Shown: positions 1 to 12,174 of the stretch, one piece after another
Numbering within the stretch: the stretch's first letter is position 1
Layout of the letters: each line of letters opens with the position of its first letter
Source of the DNA: Pterois miles
Taxonomy: Eukaryota; Chordata; Actinopteri; Perciformes; Scorpaenidae
Assembly: GCA_947000775.1 (NCBI GenBank)
Contig: CAMQGK010000327.1
Location: 12,642,001-12,706,000, forward strand
Direction of reading: 5' to 3'
DNA length: 64,000 bases
Notes under the pieces: generated by a model
Told to the model about the DNA's origin: nothing
Databases searched by the model: none
Seen by the model: the letters and a program-made list of their open reading frames with translations, nothing else
Translations under genes and position numbers: made by a program

Positions 1-622
1 CTTGACTTTGTTTTTGTCAATTTTCTAGTATAAAACCCTTCCTGGATAATCCTTCCTGACACATATGACCTGCTTTCACTTTAGAGACATTTTCACATTT
101 ACTGTACCCTTTTACTACATAGTCCAGCATGAATTAATCCAGAGGCCTCTCTTTCACTTCTTTCCATGTGATGTTTAAGACGAGGAGGACGGCTAATTCC
201 TATTAGTCATGAGAGGTTACATGAATGATCCTTTAAGCCAGGTGAGGAGAGAGAATGACAACAGTGATATTCCGAAACAGGTTTTAGTTTCCAGACTGTC
301 TCAGGTTTTCTCTACGTCATGTTAACACTGCTACTTGATACGTCGGGCAAAGTAGACATATTCATTACAAACAACTAGTACAGCTTCTAACACCCCTAGC
401 TAAAATCCAGGCTCAGGTAATGGAGCAGGGAGAGGCAGAGGATGTCTTGTTGTTATCTAAGCACTGTCATTATAACAGTTAAAAGACAAAATAGGATTGC
501 ATGACTTGGTTGGGCATGGTTACAGTGTCGGCCATCTTGCATAAAATATATGAAGGACACTCATAATTCCCAGGGATCAAGTTGCACACATGGAATAGGG
601 ACATGTGACAAAAGAAAGGTCT

Positions 623-625
<3 letters not shown>

Positions 626-681
<56 letters not shown>
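626..681. repeat. (TA)n microsatellite
   Basis: A 56-base perfect AT run. Open frames over it give Tyr/Ile repeats and are artefacts. Confidence 0.98.
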
Positions 682-686
<5 letters not shown>

Positions 687-832
687 CAAACTTGGCTGTG
701 GCTTGGACTACATCCTCCTACAATAAATAAGTAAAAAATAACACCCTTTTTTTTTATATCCAGGGTCACATGAACTGGTGGTAAAGTACTTTGAGGACAA
801 GGGAGAGATAGTCCATCACAAAGATTTGAGGG

Positions 833-834
<2 letters not shown>

Positions 835-919
<85 letters not shown>

Positions 920-926
920 ATATATA
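835..926. repeat. (TA)n microsatellite
   Basis: A 92-base, nearly perfect AT run with one extra T near 909. Confidence 0.98.
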
Positions 927-3900
927 ACCTCACTTTGGCCATTCAAATTTTCATGCCTTTGTTACAGTTGTATTGGATTTTTCCACCTGTGTTGTTCTTT
1001 TCTAATACTACTAAGAGAATCAAGACCCAAACAAGTTAAAACAATTACTCATGCTCATTGAAAGGGGTGATATGGCAACATATTTTCCTTCTCCTCCTTG
1101 GCTTCCTCACTGAAAACTGCATTTGTGCATATCTATGCATGGCTGGTCAGCCATATAGATGCTCATCTGTGTCTTTCATCAACTTGACAGCTTTTTTCTC
1201 CTCAGAAAGATAACATTTATTATAAGCGTAAGCAATACATATTGGCCCGGAGTAAGTTTGTGGCACATCCCCGCACCTCATAATCACGCCTGTCTGCAGT
1301 TAAGTATCCCCCATGATCTATTGACTCCATTTTTATTCACTGCATTTCTATCCGGGTAGGTAGAGGGAGTCAGTTAAGCACAGAATGCAGAGCAGCCATA
1401 ATTCATAAAATAGCAGGGAATTAATAAGAGGTGTCTACATGGCCCCGTACTTGGTGATGAATCAGATTTAGTTGTGAGATATGAATATATGTATTCAAAA
1501 ATCACTAACTCTAAGTATGTCTCAGCTAGAATAATAAGGCATTTTTATAGCTCAGATGAAATATAAGATAAATAAAGATATATTTGGAAATAAAAATGTA
1601 TTTTATGCTTAAAAATGAGGAATCATTTTAAGACTGAGCTTGACTGCTCAGTGTGGTTCTCATTGTACTCTGGCTGGGTTAACCTTCATTACAATCACAA
1701 GTTATTGTTCTTTTGTGTTTGTGGAATATGCAAATTATGCCTTAAGAGAGTTGAACCTACAGCGACGAAAAGAGAAAGAAAAGAAAAAAAATCACGAGGA
1801 AATTAATGTTTTATTAATTATGTTTAAGATAATATATGATAAGGCTAATTTTACTCCTTTTCATAAAACAAATACAAGGGAACGACATCTCACGAGAGAA
1901 ACCACCGCGTTCTTTAATTTATCATGAAATTAGCTTTTCTGCACTAACTGCCGTCGCACCATGGGACTTCCCATTGTGTTGTGTTCTGTTCTCATATTTT
2001 AATCACTCTATGGGAAAAGCACTCTCTTGCCCCCAGCATTATGCTAATATTTATTTTGGTTAGTATTACCCTTGTGTTTACAGCAAATACGCGGGGGTCA
2101 AATGAGAGTCAGTATCACTAATGCGATTGAGTTCCATATCATTTTCTTCCTCTTATTTGTATATTTACAGTAAATGCATCCTTAAATAACAGACAAGATC
2201 ATGTGCATGCTGTCACATTTGCGTTCCAGGTTGGGATCATTTCTTTAAAGCATAAGGATTAAAAGAAGCAGAAAATAAAGGACTGACAATCTACAGTATC
2301 GACTAGAATGATGGAAAATGATCCTGTGGTGTTTGTTTTCACACACACAAAAACAATGTTTGGATATTGAGAGGAGAATTGCCAGTTTTGCCAAGCCAGT
2401 ATGCCATATGGCTTGTGCTGGTACGTCTCACAAGTGCCCCTTGTCGTCCCAGCCTAGCGGCTTTCGATTACCTAGCTGTGGCAGTTCCTCTCCCAAGCTG
2501 CCACTACTTCTGGCAGATTATAATAAAGATGACTCTTTCACAGTGTGAACTGCTCTCTCATGGCCAGGAAACCAGCCGCACACACATACACACACAGCAC
2601 ACACATATAACACACTCCTCCTCATGCAAAATACACACGGACATCACACCGTGTTAACAGCAGGATGAGGCTGAGCTGGGCTGCATGGCGACTGACTGGA
2701 TGAAATGTGAGGATTAATGGATTTGGTTTATATTTCATTATGATTTTATACTGGCCACAGAATAATGTATCACTCTCCGGGAGATACTGAAACACATGTC
2801 AACCCCTATCCACTTACGAATATGATTTGATTTGACTTTAAATATGCTGATCTAATTGTATTAATGTCTAATACATCTTCCAAGAAGACATACTTATACA
2901 ATATAACTGCCCCAGATAGAGGGGCACATGTAGGGCTGTAATACATTAAGGCATCATTTTGGCTGCGTTGAATGACAGGCCATGTATGTAAATGTACATA
3001 GCCCATAAATGCTAATGTAATGATGGTTCAGATTGTAGATTAAATGTTATTTTCATTATTGATTAGTCTGCTGTTTTTTTTTTTTTTCTTTTTTTCCCTT
3101 TTTTTTAATAAATCTAGGTTTTTTTAGGACAGGAAATTTGTTAAAATGTCAAATGGTAACAATTTTAAATTAAAGGATTGTCTAATCATCAATCCAAAAC
3201 CTTAATGTATTTGGGTCTACTATCATGAAATGTTAAGAACGGGTAAATATTCACATTTTAAAAAGTAGAAATTATGGAATCCGTGCTTTAAAAAAATACC
3301 AAAACAAAAAAAACAAATAAATAAACAAATCAAAGCTGTTGTTGTTGCTGATATTTTGTTTGTTGATCAACTAAAAGAATAACTGACCAATTATCTCTAG
3401 TTATTTTCAATTAAAAAAAAAAAAAAAATGTCATGTGTACACAGACAAAGCATGTTAGCATGTTAATCATGTAAGGAATCACTCATTTTTTATATAAACA
3501 AAATTCATGACAGGATTTATTCATGTCATGTCTGATAATTTAAGTCTAAAGTCTAATAAAAGACTTAATTATAAAATAAATTAATTTAAAATAAATTTGC
3601 ATAACTCTCCAAAGCAGAATGCCTTGAATTATTTTAGGAAATCAGTTTCTTGTTATGTAGCTTACACATGCATCAGGAGTACCATCAGTATGTTTTGTCA
3701 CTGTTATGTCCAAGCAATGCTTCTTTCATTGTTTTGTGATTTGATGTTTACTTCAGGTAAAAAGCCACTTGCAACTTTGCAGCTAATTGTCAGAAAGCCA
3801 GTAACTGTAGGTCCTCCTCTCCTCTACCCACCTATCAGCAACAATGGGCTCCAATCAGTTACCTAAGCACAAACAATAACAGCATGCCACATTAGCTAGC

Positions 3901-4260
3901 CATCAACTTCCTGACTGAGGTAACCTGCCACCCGCCTCGGCCAAATGACTCACCTCGGTGAAAAAGCATCACAACAGCTGGGACAATATGCTTGAAAGGC
4001 AATGACAATGGCCATTCTACGTCCATGGCCTGTTTGTGTGTGTGCGCATGAGTGTGTGTGTGCACACTGCAGGTTTTGTTCAACCCGTCACACTACACTT
4101 GGCTCCTGGTGTTGCCAGTAATCAATACAGGCCTGAAATCACCTACTGTTACCCGCCTCCCATACTGCCTGTTTTGTCCCTGACTTAATAATGAATTAGA
4201 TCCCCCTTCAAATGCAGTGGTGACTCTCTTTGTAGCTTTTCATGACACATACATGCACAC

Positions 4261-4262
<2 letters not shown>

Positions 4263-4309
<47 letters not shown>
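4263..4309. repeat. (CA)n microsatellite
   Basis: A perfect 47-base AC run. Further (CA/GT) tracts lie at 4030-4065, 4470-4495 and 4616-4645. Confidence 0.98.
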
Positions 4310-4312
<3 letters not shown>

Positions 4313-4675
4313 TCATGTAAATGTATACACTGAAAACATATGATACCCACCCACACCATATGAATGCTTACTTGTACAGCCTGTATCCATCAAAAAATGA
4401 ACAATATTGTTTATATGAGGGGCTGACCAAATGGTAGGAGAGGGGTGACACGCGCACATGCTCGTGCAGACGCGCACAAACACACACACACACACTGCTC
4501 AGCCAGCCAACATCAAGAGTAACATTTCTATTGCATTTGCTAATCACTGATCAATAATTCAGAAGCCCCTCTCATCTTGAAGGGTCCCTGGCTTCCTAAA
4601 ACATATGGCAGCTGTATGTGTGTGTGTGTTTGCATGTGTGTGAGTGCACCCTTGTCTGACATCTTTTTATCTGCT

Positions 4676-4990
4676 GTTCAGGTTACCGGCTCCTTATCAC
4701 AGAGGCCCGTCTGCTATGATGCCCAAACAGCGAAAGGAAACAACTTGGTTGAAGTTGTTTTTCTGAACATGACTTTTGTTCCTCCCCCAGCCATGTCACA
4801 TCTAACGACGGAGCGTCTAATGCCAGTTATAACAGCCAGCCCAGTAATTTGCTGTGTAAGTCGACACGATGGTTATCTGCGTACAGGGCACCTTTCATTT
4901 CCTCCAAGCCGGGCTTTGCCTCGATTCATGCTGCCGTTATCTTTCTCGCTGGGTCTTTTGGTAATTTGTCCAGCATGGGTTGACTCACTA
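4676..4990. promoter_or_regulatory. candidate conserved noncoding element
   Basis: High-complexity, CpG-containing sequence (ACATCTAACGACGGAGCGTC, GTAAGTCGACACGATGG, GGGCTTTGCCTCGATTCATG). A plus-strand frame stays open through it (4577-5062) but begins in a GT repeat and has no recognisable domain, so I do not call it a gene. Confidence 0.27.
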
Positions 4991-6011
4991 AAGGTCTCCT
5001 GTTCCACCCTCACCACCCACCACACACCCCTCATTTCTTTATCTGAAGCAAATTCTGATTAAAATGTTTGTATCTTTTATATCATTGACTTATGTTTCTA
5101 AGTACATAAATTGTTTCAGGGAAGTAACAACTTTGACTTGTAAAAACGTTTTTGGTGTGACTTATGTTTTTTGATAATACAAAATGTTATGTCAAAAGAA
5201 TAAAGAAGATCTGTTGGGCCTTTTACAGCTCTTTATTTCCAGCACCCTCCTTTCATCCTCAATGTCTTTGCTGGTGTATCTCTGCTTTAATCCAACACTA
5301 TCTGTCTTCTGTTTTACCACTTTCTCCTAATCAGAGTGAAGCATCATCTTGGCTCACCAAGGACACATGGCATTTAACTGATATTAATTTGATTTCTTTT
5401 AAACTTTACATGTCCACTTTTGTCCTCCAGCCATCTTCATTCAGTCTTTTTCAGTGGTTTCTTCCAAAAAAGGACAAATTGCTGCACTCATAATAGACTT
5501 ATCTAAATAAACAGATGGAGGCTCTCCCTCTGGTTCTTATTTAAACAAGTGGCTGAATGTAACAGTAGTTATTTTAGTTTATTGTCAATCAAGCTACATC
5601 TTGTTAAGTTAATGATACCAAAAGCACAGACATGTGAGATTTGTTCTGACAAAGGAAGTTCAGTGTTTCATGCACCACTGTAGACTGAACAGTTGTGTCA
5701 AGCAGTTTTGGCTGCCGGTTTTGTTGTGTTGCATGCATATGCTTCCCTGTTGAAGGATGACTCTTCTCAGGCTTGCCTAGATCATGCTGTGTGCATGATA
5801 AATAGAGAGAGATGGTCTTAGTGGTTTATAGGAGGTCCAACCATGACCCTGCAGCTCCCCTGTGGTACTACAGTATACCAGGTTTTGTCCTGGAACAAAC
5901 AACTATAAACAATGTGCTGAAAACTTTTGTTGTGAAGCTTGATGAGAGGAGGCCTAAGGAAGGGAAAGATGTTATTCTACATTTGAAAATGTAGGAGATG
6001 ATTGATCCAAC

Positions 6012-6014
<3 letters not shown>

Positions 6015-6082
<68 letters not shown>
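6015..6082. repeat. (TA)n-(CA)n compound microsatellite
   Basis: A TA run to about 6070 passes directly into CACACACACACA. Confidence 0.98.
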
Positions 6083-6224
6083 TCCACAGCAAGAATGAAA
6101 TGGACTGGAAATGGAATGGAAAATTGAAATGGACCAAGAGGTAAAAGAGGAAAAATACTACTCACACTATGATAACAGTGTAAATCCAACAGTTTCTTTG
6201 CAACAAGTGATTGGTCACGAATAA

Positions 6225-6860
6225 TTAGTGTTGATAAACTTATGAGGGGATAATCACCAACCTCCTAATGTGATCTCCTTGGATCACTGCTTAAATCACC
6301 CCACAGGAGAGGGAAGAGAGCGGCACACGAGAACAGTATTATGAAACTAAATCTCATCCCTTATTTATTTATTTCCCGCCCAGCTTCTCCCTCTCTCTAA
6401 TTCTAATGAAGAGGCCTCAAATGACTTCATTTAGAGTGAAGTTAATTGGGTTTTGTCCTACACGGCTGCACTTCCTGCCTGGATACTTTCCTATGTTTCC
6501 CTGTACACAGACAGAAGGGGGGGGGGGGGGGGGTTGGGGAGAACAGATAGAGATTGAAAAGAAGATAACAAATAACAGAAAGACGGAGAGTGAGATGAGA
6601 AAATTAAAGTGAACAAGAGAGAATGAGAGGAAGTGACAAACACAGAGAAATAGAGACGAGTAAGGGGCTGGGGGCCCTCATATCAGGCACATCACCCCCG
6701 TTAGTCCAGGACTGTAATTAGATCTGGCAGCCACCCCATAATGATAAATGCTGGGATGATGAATGGAAATGCAAATGTGTGTGAAGTAGCCCCAGCCATC
6801 AAAGGGGGAATATCATTAACACTTTCCTCTTGTCAAATCCATCATTGTCACGGGTGGCTC
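6225..6860. promoter_or_regulatory. two candidate conserved noncoding blocks around a poly-G run
   Basis: Block one (6225-6480) has GGGGATAATCACCAACC, TAATGTGATCTCCTTGGATC and GAAGTTAATTGGG. Block two (6655-6860) has CCCCCGTTAGTCCAGGACTG, TGTAATTAGATCTGGCAGCC and AATGGAAATGCAAATG (POU-like). They are separated by low-complexity purine-rich DNA containing the poly-G run. Conservation untested. Confidence 0.3.
6517..6533 (+). repeat. poly-G run
   Basis: Seventeen consecutive G, followed by TTGGGG. It could fold as a G-quadruplex or be a sequencing-sensitive site. Confidence 0.95.
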
Positions 6861-7107
6861 CCTGCGTCCCCCCATGTCTCAGCAGCTACACAGGGGTAGC
6901 TTAGAAGTTAAGGAGGAGACAGTGAAAGGCAGGGATGAAGAACGTGAAAGAGGAAGAGTGTACCAGTCAGAATACTTGTATGGTTGTGTGCTTGAGTGCA
7001 TGCCTGACTGAACACACAAGTTACTTAAGTCAAAGTACAGTGGTCAGCTGGAGTGATTATTAGTGACCCCTGACTGTTATTCCACTTCTCGTGTTTCATA
7101 TTTGAAG

Positions 7108-7447
7108 AAGAAGAAGAAGATAGTCCTTTATTAGTCCCACGAGGGGAAATTCAATGTTTTCACTCTGTTGTTAACTTATACACGGTACATGCAGACCCGA
7201 ACACACACATGCACAAACATGCAACAATGGAGAGATGTCAGAGTGAGGGGGCTGCTCCTGACAAGCGCCCCGAGCAGTTGGGGGTTTGGTGCCTTGCTCA
7301 GGGGCACTTCGGCAGTGCCCAAGAGGTAAACTGGCACCTCTCCAGCTACCAGTTCACACTCAGCTCTTGGTCCATGGCGGGACTTGAACCGGTGACCCTC
7401 CGGTTCCCAAGCCAACTCCCTACAGACTGAGCTACTGCCGCCCCCAT
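7108..7447 (-). mobile_element. tRNA-derived SINE
   Basis: On the minus strand the element begins GGGGGCGGCAGTAGCTCAGT, giving a pol III A-box-like segment near 7424-7437. It has a B box GGTTCAAGTCC at 7390-7380, the arrangement of a tRNA head. A body with CTCCAGCTACCAG-type sequence and GCCCCGAGCAGTTGGGGG (plus strand 7267-7284) follows. It ends in ...CCCCTCGTGGGACTAATAAAGG and a (TTC)n tail at about 7107-7120. This matches, from memory, an abundant percomorph SINE whose tail reads ATTTCCCC...AATAAAG. The copy looks nearly full length. Open frames crossing it on both strands are not genes. Confidence 0.82.
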
Positions 7448-7617
7448 ATTGATGTCATATTGCACACAAAGGAGGACACAAACAACATATATTACCATGA
7501 TACAGTATATAGTTAAGGTAATACTCTTCAGAAATAAGCAGAAAATTAGCAAATATACTTTACTTACTGGCAAAATGGAGAGTTTACAGATACTCTACAG
7601 GCACCACGGAGTTGTAG

Positions 7618-7865
7618 GTGCAATGGTGGTGAGCTAAATGCTAATGTCAGCATGCTAACATGCTCACAATGATTGAAAATTCTAATATTTAGAAGGCAAT
7701 TTGACCAGTTTACCATTTTCCCGAAATTAGTTTATTATGTTAGCATGCAAACATTCTGCTAATTAGCTGTAAATAAACAGTACATGGCTGAGAATGACAC
7801 TGGTTTTGTTGAGATAGTTTAGTTGGGATCAAAGTGGTAGACCAGCTGACCACTTTGGTCTTTAC
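7618..7865 (+). mobile_element. truncated interspersed repeat rich in 'gctaacatgc' motifs
   Basis: The stretch GCTAAATGCTAATGTCAGC, then GCTAACATGCTCACAATGA, then GTTAGCATGCAAACATTC and TGCTAATTAGCTGTAAA follows the order of a dispersed repeat I recall from percomorph genomes. It ends with GGGATCAAAGTGGTAGACCA. The middle of the family is missing here, so it is a shortened copy. No coding capacity. Confidence 0.5.
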
Positions 7866-10272
7866 AGTTACGACAGTGTGTGGCTGGTATTGTTTTCACC
7901 TTGAGTCTATGTGTTTGTGTCATCATGGCAAATATGATCCTGGAACCGGTCCCTTTGCCAGGTGTTCATACTGTTGCCTATGGACAGACTTTGTCAACAC
8001 AATAGTGCCACAACTGTGCAAGATGGTTGCGTCTAGAAGGTAGAGTTGGGAAACTTTTGCAAGGTGGTTAAGGTTAGGAAGTGACTTCAGACAGTTAGGA
8101 TCGATCATTTGGCAGCGAGTCTCAGAAGTTTTTGCCAGATTTTGATATTTACCTTTCAGATACGAACATGCAAAAAAATAAAATGAAATAAAATAAAAAA
8201 ATCATGACACATCAAAGGTTTGTAGTTGAGATCAAAATGAAAGTCAAGTTGGTTGTGGACCAAGCAAGGCCCTCAGAAGCAAGGGATGTTATGCTATGAT
8301 AATGCTAACATTGTACTCACCAAGCCAATGGGTTTGGTTGAGTGGAATTCTAAAATGACAAATAGAAGTAATTGCCAAAGCTACAAAAATAAGACTAGCA
8401 TTGTAGTAGTCTAGAAAAAAAATAAATAATTAATAAGAATAATTAATAAGAAATCCTGAATTGATACATTTCCAATACACTGTTTTCCAATTTCTCCACT
8501 TAATGATTAGAGAATTTAAATTAGTAATAGAATGCAGCATTGAAATACTGACTGACACAAGTCTTTGACACACCATGAGCAAGACTATGACCATTAGTGG
8601 TGATTGGCAGGTGACAGGAGCAATGCAAATATCATGGAAGAAACAACAGATGGCTCTCTTCCTGTCTCGGTCTCTCTTTGTCCGATCCACTCTTTCTCTC
8701 TCCTCCAGACACCTGCTACATCACTTAAGCATCTTGTTCTCTGCCTTTGCCAAGCTCCAACACTGTGCCAAAAAAGAGCCACCACTTCTGCATTCAGGGC
8801 AGCAAGGCCTTCACATTATACTGGATTTGATTACAGAGTACGTGCATTCCTGTGTCCAAACAGCGTGTGTCTATAGCCCCTGTCAGCTTTTAGCTCAGCT
8901 AACCACATGTGTTTATCTGCTCACATGTGTACCTGCTGCCCTTTCAGTGTCTTCTTGAGTGACCTGCTGTCTCTCTCTCTGACTTTATGCTGGTCTTCCT
9001 TTGCCACTCAGTGAGGGCGAATCACAAATGACGCCCGTCTGCCTGCCTTTTTTTATTCATTTATTTTCTTTACCTAAATGCAATAACTGGATTGACCTCT
9101 GAGTTACAGACACAATCTAATTACCTGCTCAAGGACGAGTGTGTAAGTTATACATGAGTAAATCTCACACTGTTAGTCGCAGAAACAAACAAAAAATGAG
9201 ACAGGAAGACAGACAGTCTTACATATCCTCATCACTAATGGAGTAAATAAAAGAAAGATTTTTGTGTTGTCAGTGTGCGTTGTGAGTCTGCACAGTCTAT
9301 GTGGTGATCAGTGGTTATTAACCATCCATGAAGTGGCTGGCTTCCAACATTGTTTACAGGCAAACTGTGTTATATTTCATAGCAAATATTCCCTTATAAG
9401 GATTGTTCATGTTCACTTGGGATTTAAAAAAGTTCCACAATCAACATAAAATGTTTCTCTAAATGGAGGTGTACAATGTTATGTACCTTATTTCTGTTCC
9501 CACATATGTTGTGTCTGCATGCATTCACCTCTAAACACTTAGACAAATGTTTAATTGCGACAAGGAGGCAGTGGGGGGTAGAGATGTAAATCAGCGAAGC
9601 AAGCGGTGGTGTCTTTTACAGGTTTTGTATGAGCCAGGGCAGCTTTGTCTGACACCTTGCACTGAATTATTGAGTGGAGGGGGGGAAAGACGCAGAGAGG
9701 AGGACGCCGTGACATTAGTGCTTGTTGTTGTGGCTGCTGCTCAGCCTAGCTTATAGCTGGACTGGGATGACTTGTATGTGTGCGAGTGAGTGTGTGCACA
9801 TGACAATTATATTGTCACTGAAAGGAATGGGGAGGGACCGTCAGGTGAATACCGGTGAACTGACACCTGCTGTGCCAGTACAGTCTGTCCCAAAATGATC
9901 TTTGAGGCATTTAAAAGTATTAGAAATCCAGTTCTGCAAATGTGTTGAATTGCTAAAACGTTCTACATACTTGCATTAGCACACGTGGAACTGCACATCG
10001 CATATGCAGATTACCCTAATCAATGTAAAAACACATAACTCTACCAGTAAAAATCAACAACTGAATGATGCCACTTGGAGATGTGAAAATGTGTCTCTCC
10101 ATTGACACCCTGCTATCTTTTTCCTTCTCTGACCCAGACACTGATCTCATCTGCAGTAATAAGTGGGGCCTCTTGGTCCTAATCAAATCACTCATTCACT
10201 ATTTAGTGGATCAAAAGTTCAGTGGACCATTGTCACTGCATCAAGCATCTATGACAGCCATAACCACTTGAA
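7866..10272. other. gene-free stretch before the piggyBac element
   Basis: Moderately AT-rich unique DNA. A Ser/Leu/Cys-rich frame at 8575-8958 lies in CT-rich sequence and has no domain. Nothing else is supported. Confidence 0.55.
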
Positions 10273-10276
10273 TTAA

Positions 10277-12170
10277 CCCTTGTATTATGTCGAAAAAAAT
10301 TCGTTTTTGTTGGGTCATTTTGCCGTCTGTTCACCACTAAAAAGTAAAAAAAGGTTAACAATACAACTTTAATTTTGATTATATAAAATTTAGAAAAGAG
10401 CATAAATGCATTTTTAATAAAACACTATATTTAAGAACTATTTAATTAAAGTTTTTCCCTCCTCACAAACACTTTTTTTCCATTTAACTTGACCCATTTT
10501 CTCAAATTTTCAATATTCAACGGTTTCAATGTTCTCCACATGATGGACAGAATGTAACTGTGTGCTTTCTGCAGATGTAATTCTTGCTTTTCACACAAGA
10601 AGTGCTTGTTTTATTGTCCTCTCTGGACAGACAGACCTGGCATCTTTTCCGTTTTTTTACATCTGTATCCACTGGATCCACTGAAGATTGGTCAGATGAC
10701 CTGCGCTTGACCTTTTCAATGACAGTTGTAGCTGCTGGGGATTGAGGTGGCCTGGCTTGCCTCTGGATCTTGGGAGTGACGAGTTCTTCCAGGAAAAGCC
10801 GACGTCGGTACAATTAGCTGGCATTCCACTGCTGGTTGATTTCAGTCCACAGGACATAGGCATTGTAAGCAGACACGTTCACAATGTTGTAGAAAATCAC
10901 CAAGGGCCAACGAGCAGTCTTGCGCCGGCAGCTGTATGTTGCTGTGACTTTGTCCAGACTGTCAACTCCTCCTTTGGTGGAGTTCTGGTCCAGGATCATT
11001 TGTGGCTTCATGTCTTATCTTGTGCTCAGAGATGCATCTGTGTGCATTGTGCTCATGACAAGCACATTCTTGTTTCTTTTGGTCAGTATGAAACAACTGC
11101 TGCTTTCTCAGTGAAAGCAAATATTGATGAATGCAGAGGTCTGCCCTGCATCTTCAGAATTTCAGTGGGAAGTTCTGGCTTATTTCTTCTGACTGTTCCC
11201 AACATAGTCAGCTTTCTCTTCTGAAGTTCTCTCCGAGGTGGTAGGATGTAAAGAAGTTGTCACATGTGATGTTAGGACCTTGCAGCCCTTAACGCCCTTC
11301 ACCTCCAGCACCACACGCATCCCCTGATTTTTCTCAGATGCTTCTCCAGGTAGCTTTCCAGTATATACTTCCGTATTCCATGCATAGCTAGATTTTGCAT
11401 CACACGCTGTCCATATTTTGATGCCATATTTGGCAGGCTTGTTGGGCATGTACTGTCGGAAAGGACAGCGCCCCCTGAATGGGACGAGGCGCTCATCTAC
11501 AGTAACTTGGGGACCAGGATTGTACAACAAAGGTAGAATTTCGACCCATTTATCCCATACATTCCTGATCACAGCTAGTTTGTCTCTTTCACGTCGACCA
11601 GCTCTGGTGTCGCGGTTGTCAAATCGGATCACACGAGATATCATGTGAAATGTCTCCAGAGACATTGTAGCTCGAAAGATTGGCCTTCCATTCTCTTCAT
11701 TCCATAGACTTGCAGTTGCTTCTCCCTTTGACCTGTACACTCCAGCTAATACCAGAATTCCAATGCAAGTCAGTCTGATCAAGTGGCTTCCATTTCTCTT
11801 GAAATACACGCCTCCCCTCCAAGTTGGTCATGTCCAGTATTATCTTCTCTGTTGGTGGGGATATGAAGAGCTGAAATGCTGACTGAATATCATCAATAAA
11901 GAACATCAAAGAGACATTTATTCTGGATCTGAACAGTTATATACCAACATTAAAGTGTCCGGGTCAAAATGACCCGTAACATCATCTTTGTATACAAACT
12001 CTACACAGACCTTCCACGACACATCAAAGTGTCCAGATTTTACACACAAGTTCATGACCCTAGATGAGGAAAAGTCACAAAATTTCATGAAGAAAAGGAA
12101 AGAATAACCAGTAATTTGGTCAACACAAAAACTGAAATGGGTCAAATTGACCCGTAACATAATACAAGGG
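10277..12170 (-). mobile_element. degenerate piggyBac-family DNA transposon
   Basis: Both ends are visible: the left end starts CCCTTGTATTATGT (10277-10290) and the right end ends in its exact reverse complement (12157-12170). Each is flanked by TTAA (10273-10276 and 12171-12174), the diagnostic piggyBac target duplication. Inside, on the minus strand, is a broken transposase. At 1894 bp it is shorter than typical autonomous copies, and the transposase N-terminal region appears missing. Near the right end two near-palindromes, GGGTCAAAATGACCC (11961-11975) and GGGTCAAATTGACCC (12139-12153), are each followed by GTAACAT; they may be subterminal transposase-binding repeats. The copy landed beside a (CA)n tract. 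Confidence 0.93.
10526..11909 (-). pseudogene. piggyBac transposase pseudogene (PGBD-like)
   Basis: Reading 5' to 3' on the minus strand, pieces of one transposase occur in shifted frames. 11909 to about 11770 resembles the region just before the catalytic core. After a frameshift, about 11770-11270 carries IGILVLAGVYRSKGE and VTVDERLVPFRGR, where the Asp of VTVDE (about 11497-11495) is the likely first catalytic Asp. After another shift, the VTCDNFFTSYH-like segment holds the second. 11011-10817 has STKGGVDSLDK with the third Asp. An in-frame TAA at 10816-10814 interrupts it. 10813-10526 is the C-terminal Cys/His zinc-finger tail (CQVC...CVKS...CRKH...CPSCGEH). At least two frameshifts and one stop mean it cannot make active enzyme. 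Confidence 0.9.
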
Positions 12171-12174
12171 TTAA

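Larger units (their letters stand above)
1..7100. other. gene-free stretch at the left edge
   Basis: Contains (TA)n at 626-681 and 835-926, a T-rich tract near 3074-3112, CA/GT tracts at 2335-2645, 4030-4310 and 4470-4645, the (TA)n-(CA)n at 6015 and the candidate blocks at 4676 and 6225. I see no exon, RNA gene or intact mobile element in the rest. Confidence 0.6.

Noticed and set aside
4577..5062. 161-codon plus-strand frame
   Set aside because: Begins in a GT repeat and has no family resemblance. The underlying DNA is noted as a possible noncoding element instead.
10742..11224. 160-codon plus-strand open frame
   Set aside because: Antisense shadow of the piggyBac transposase pseudogene, which has real family motifs on the minus strand.
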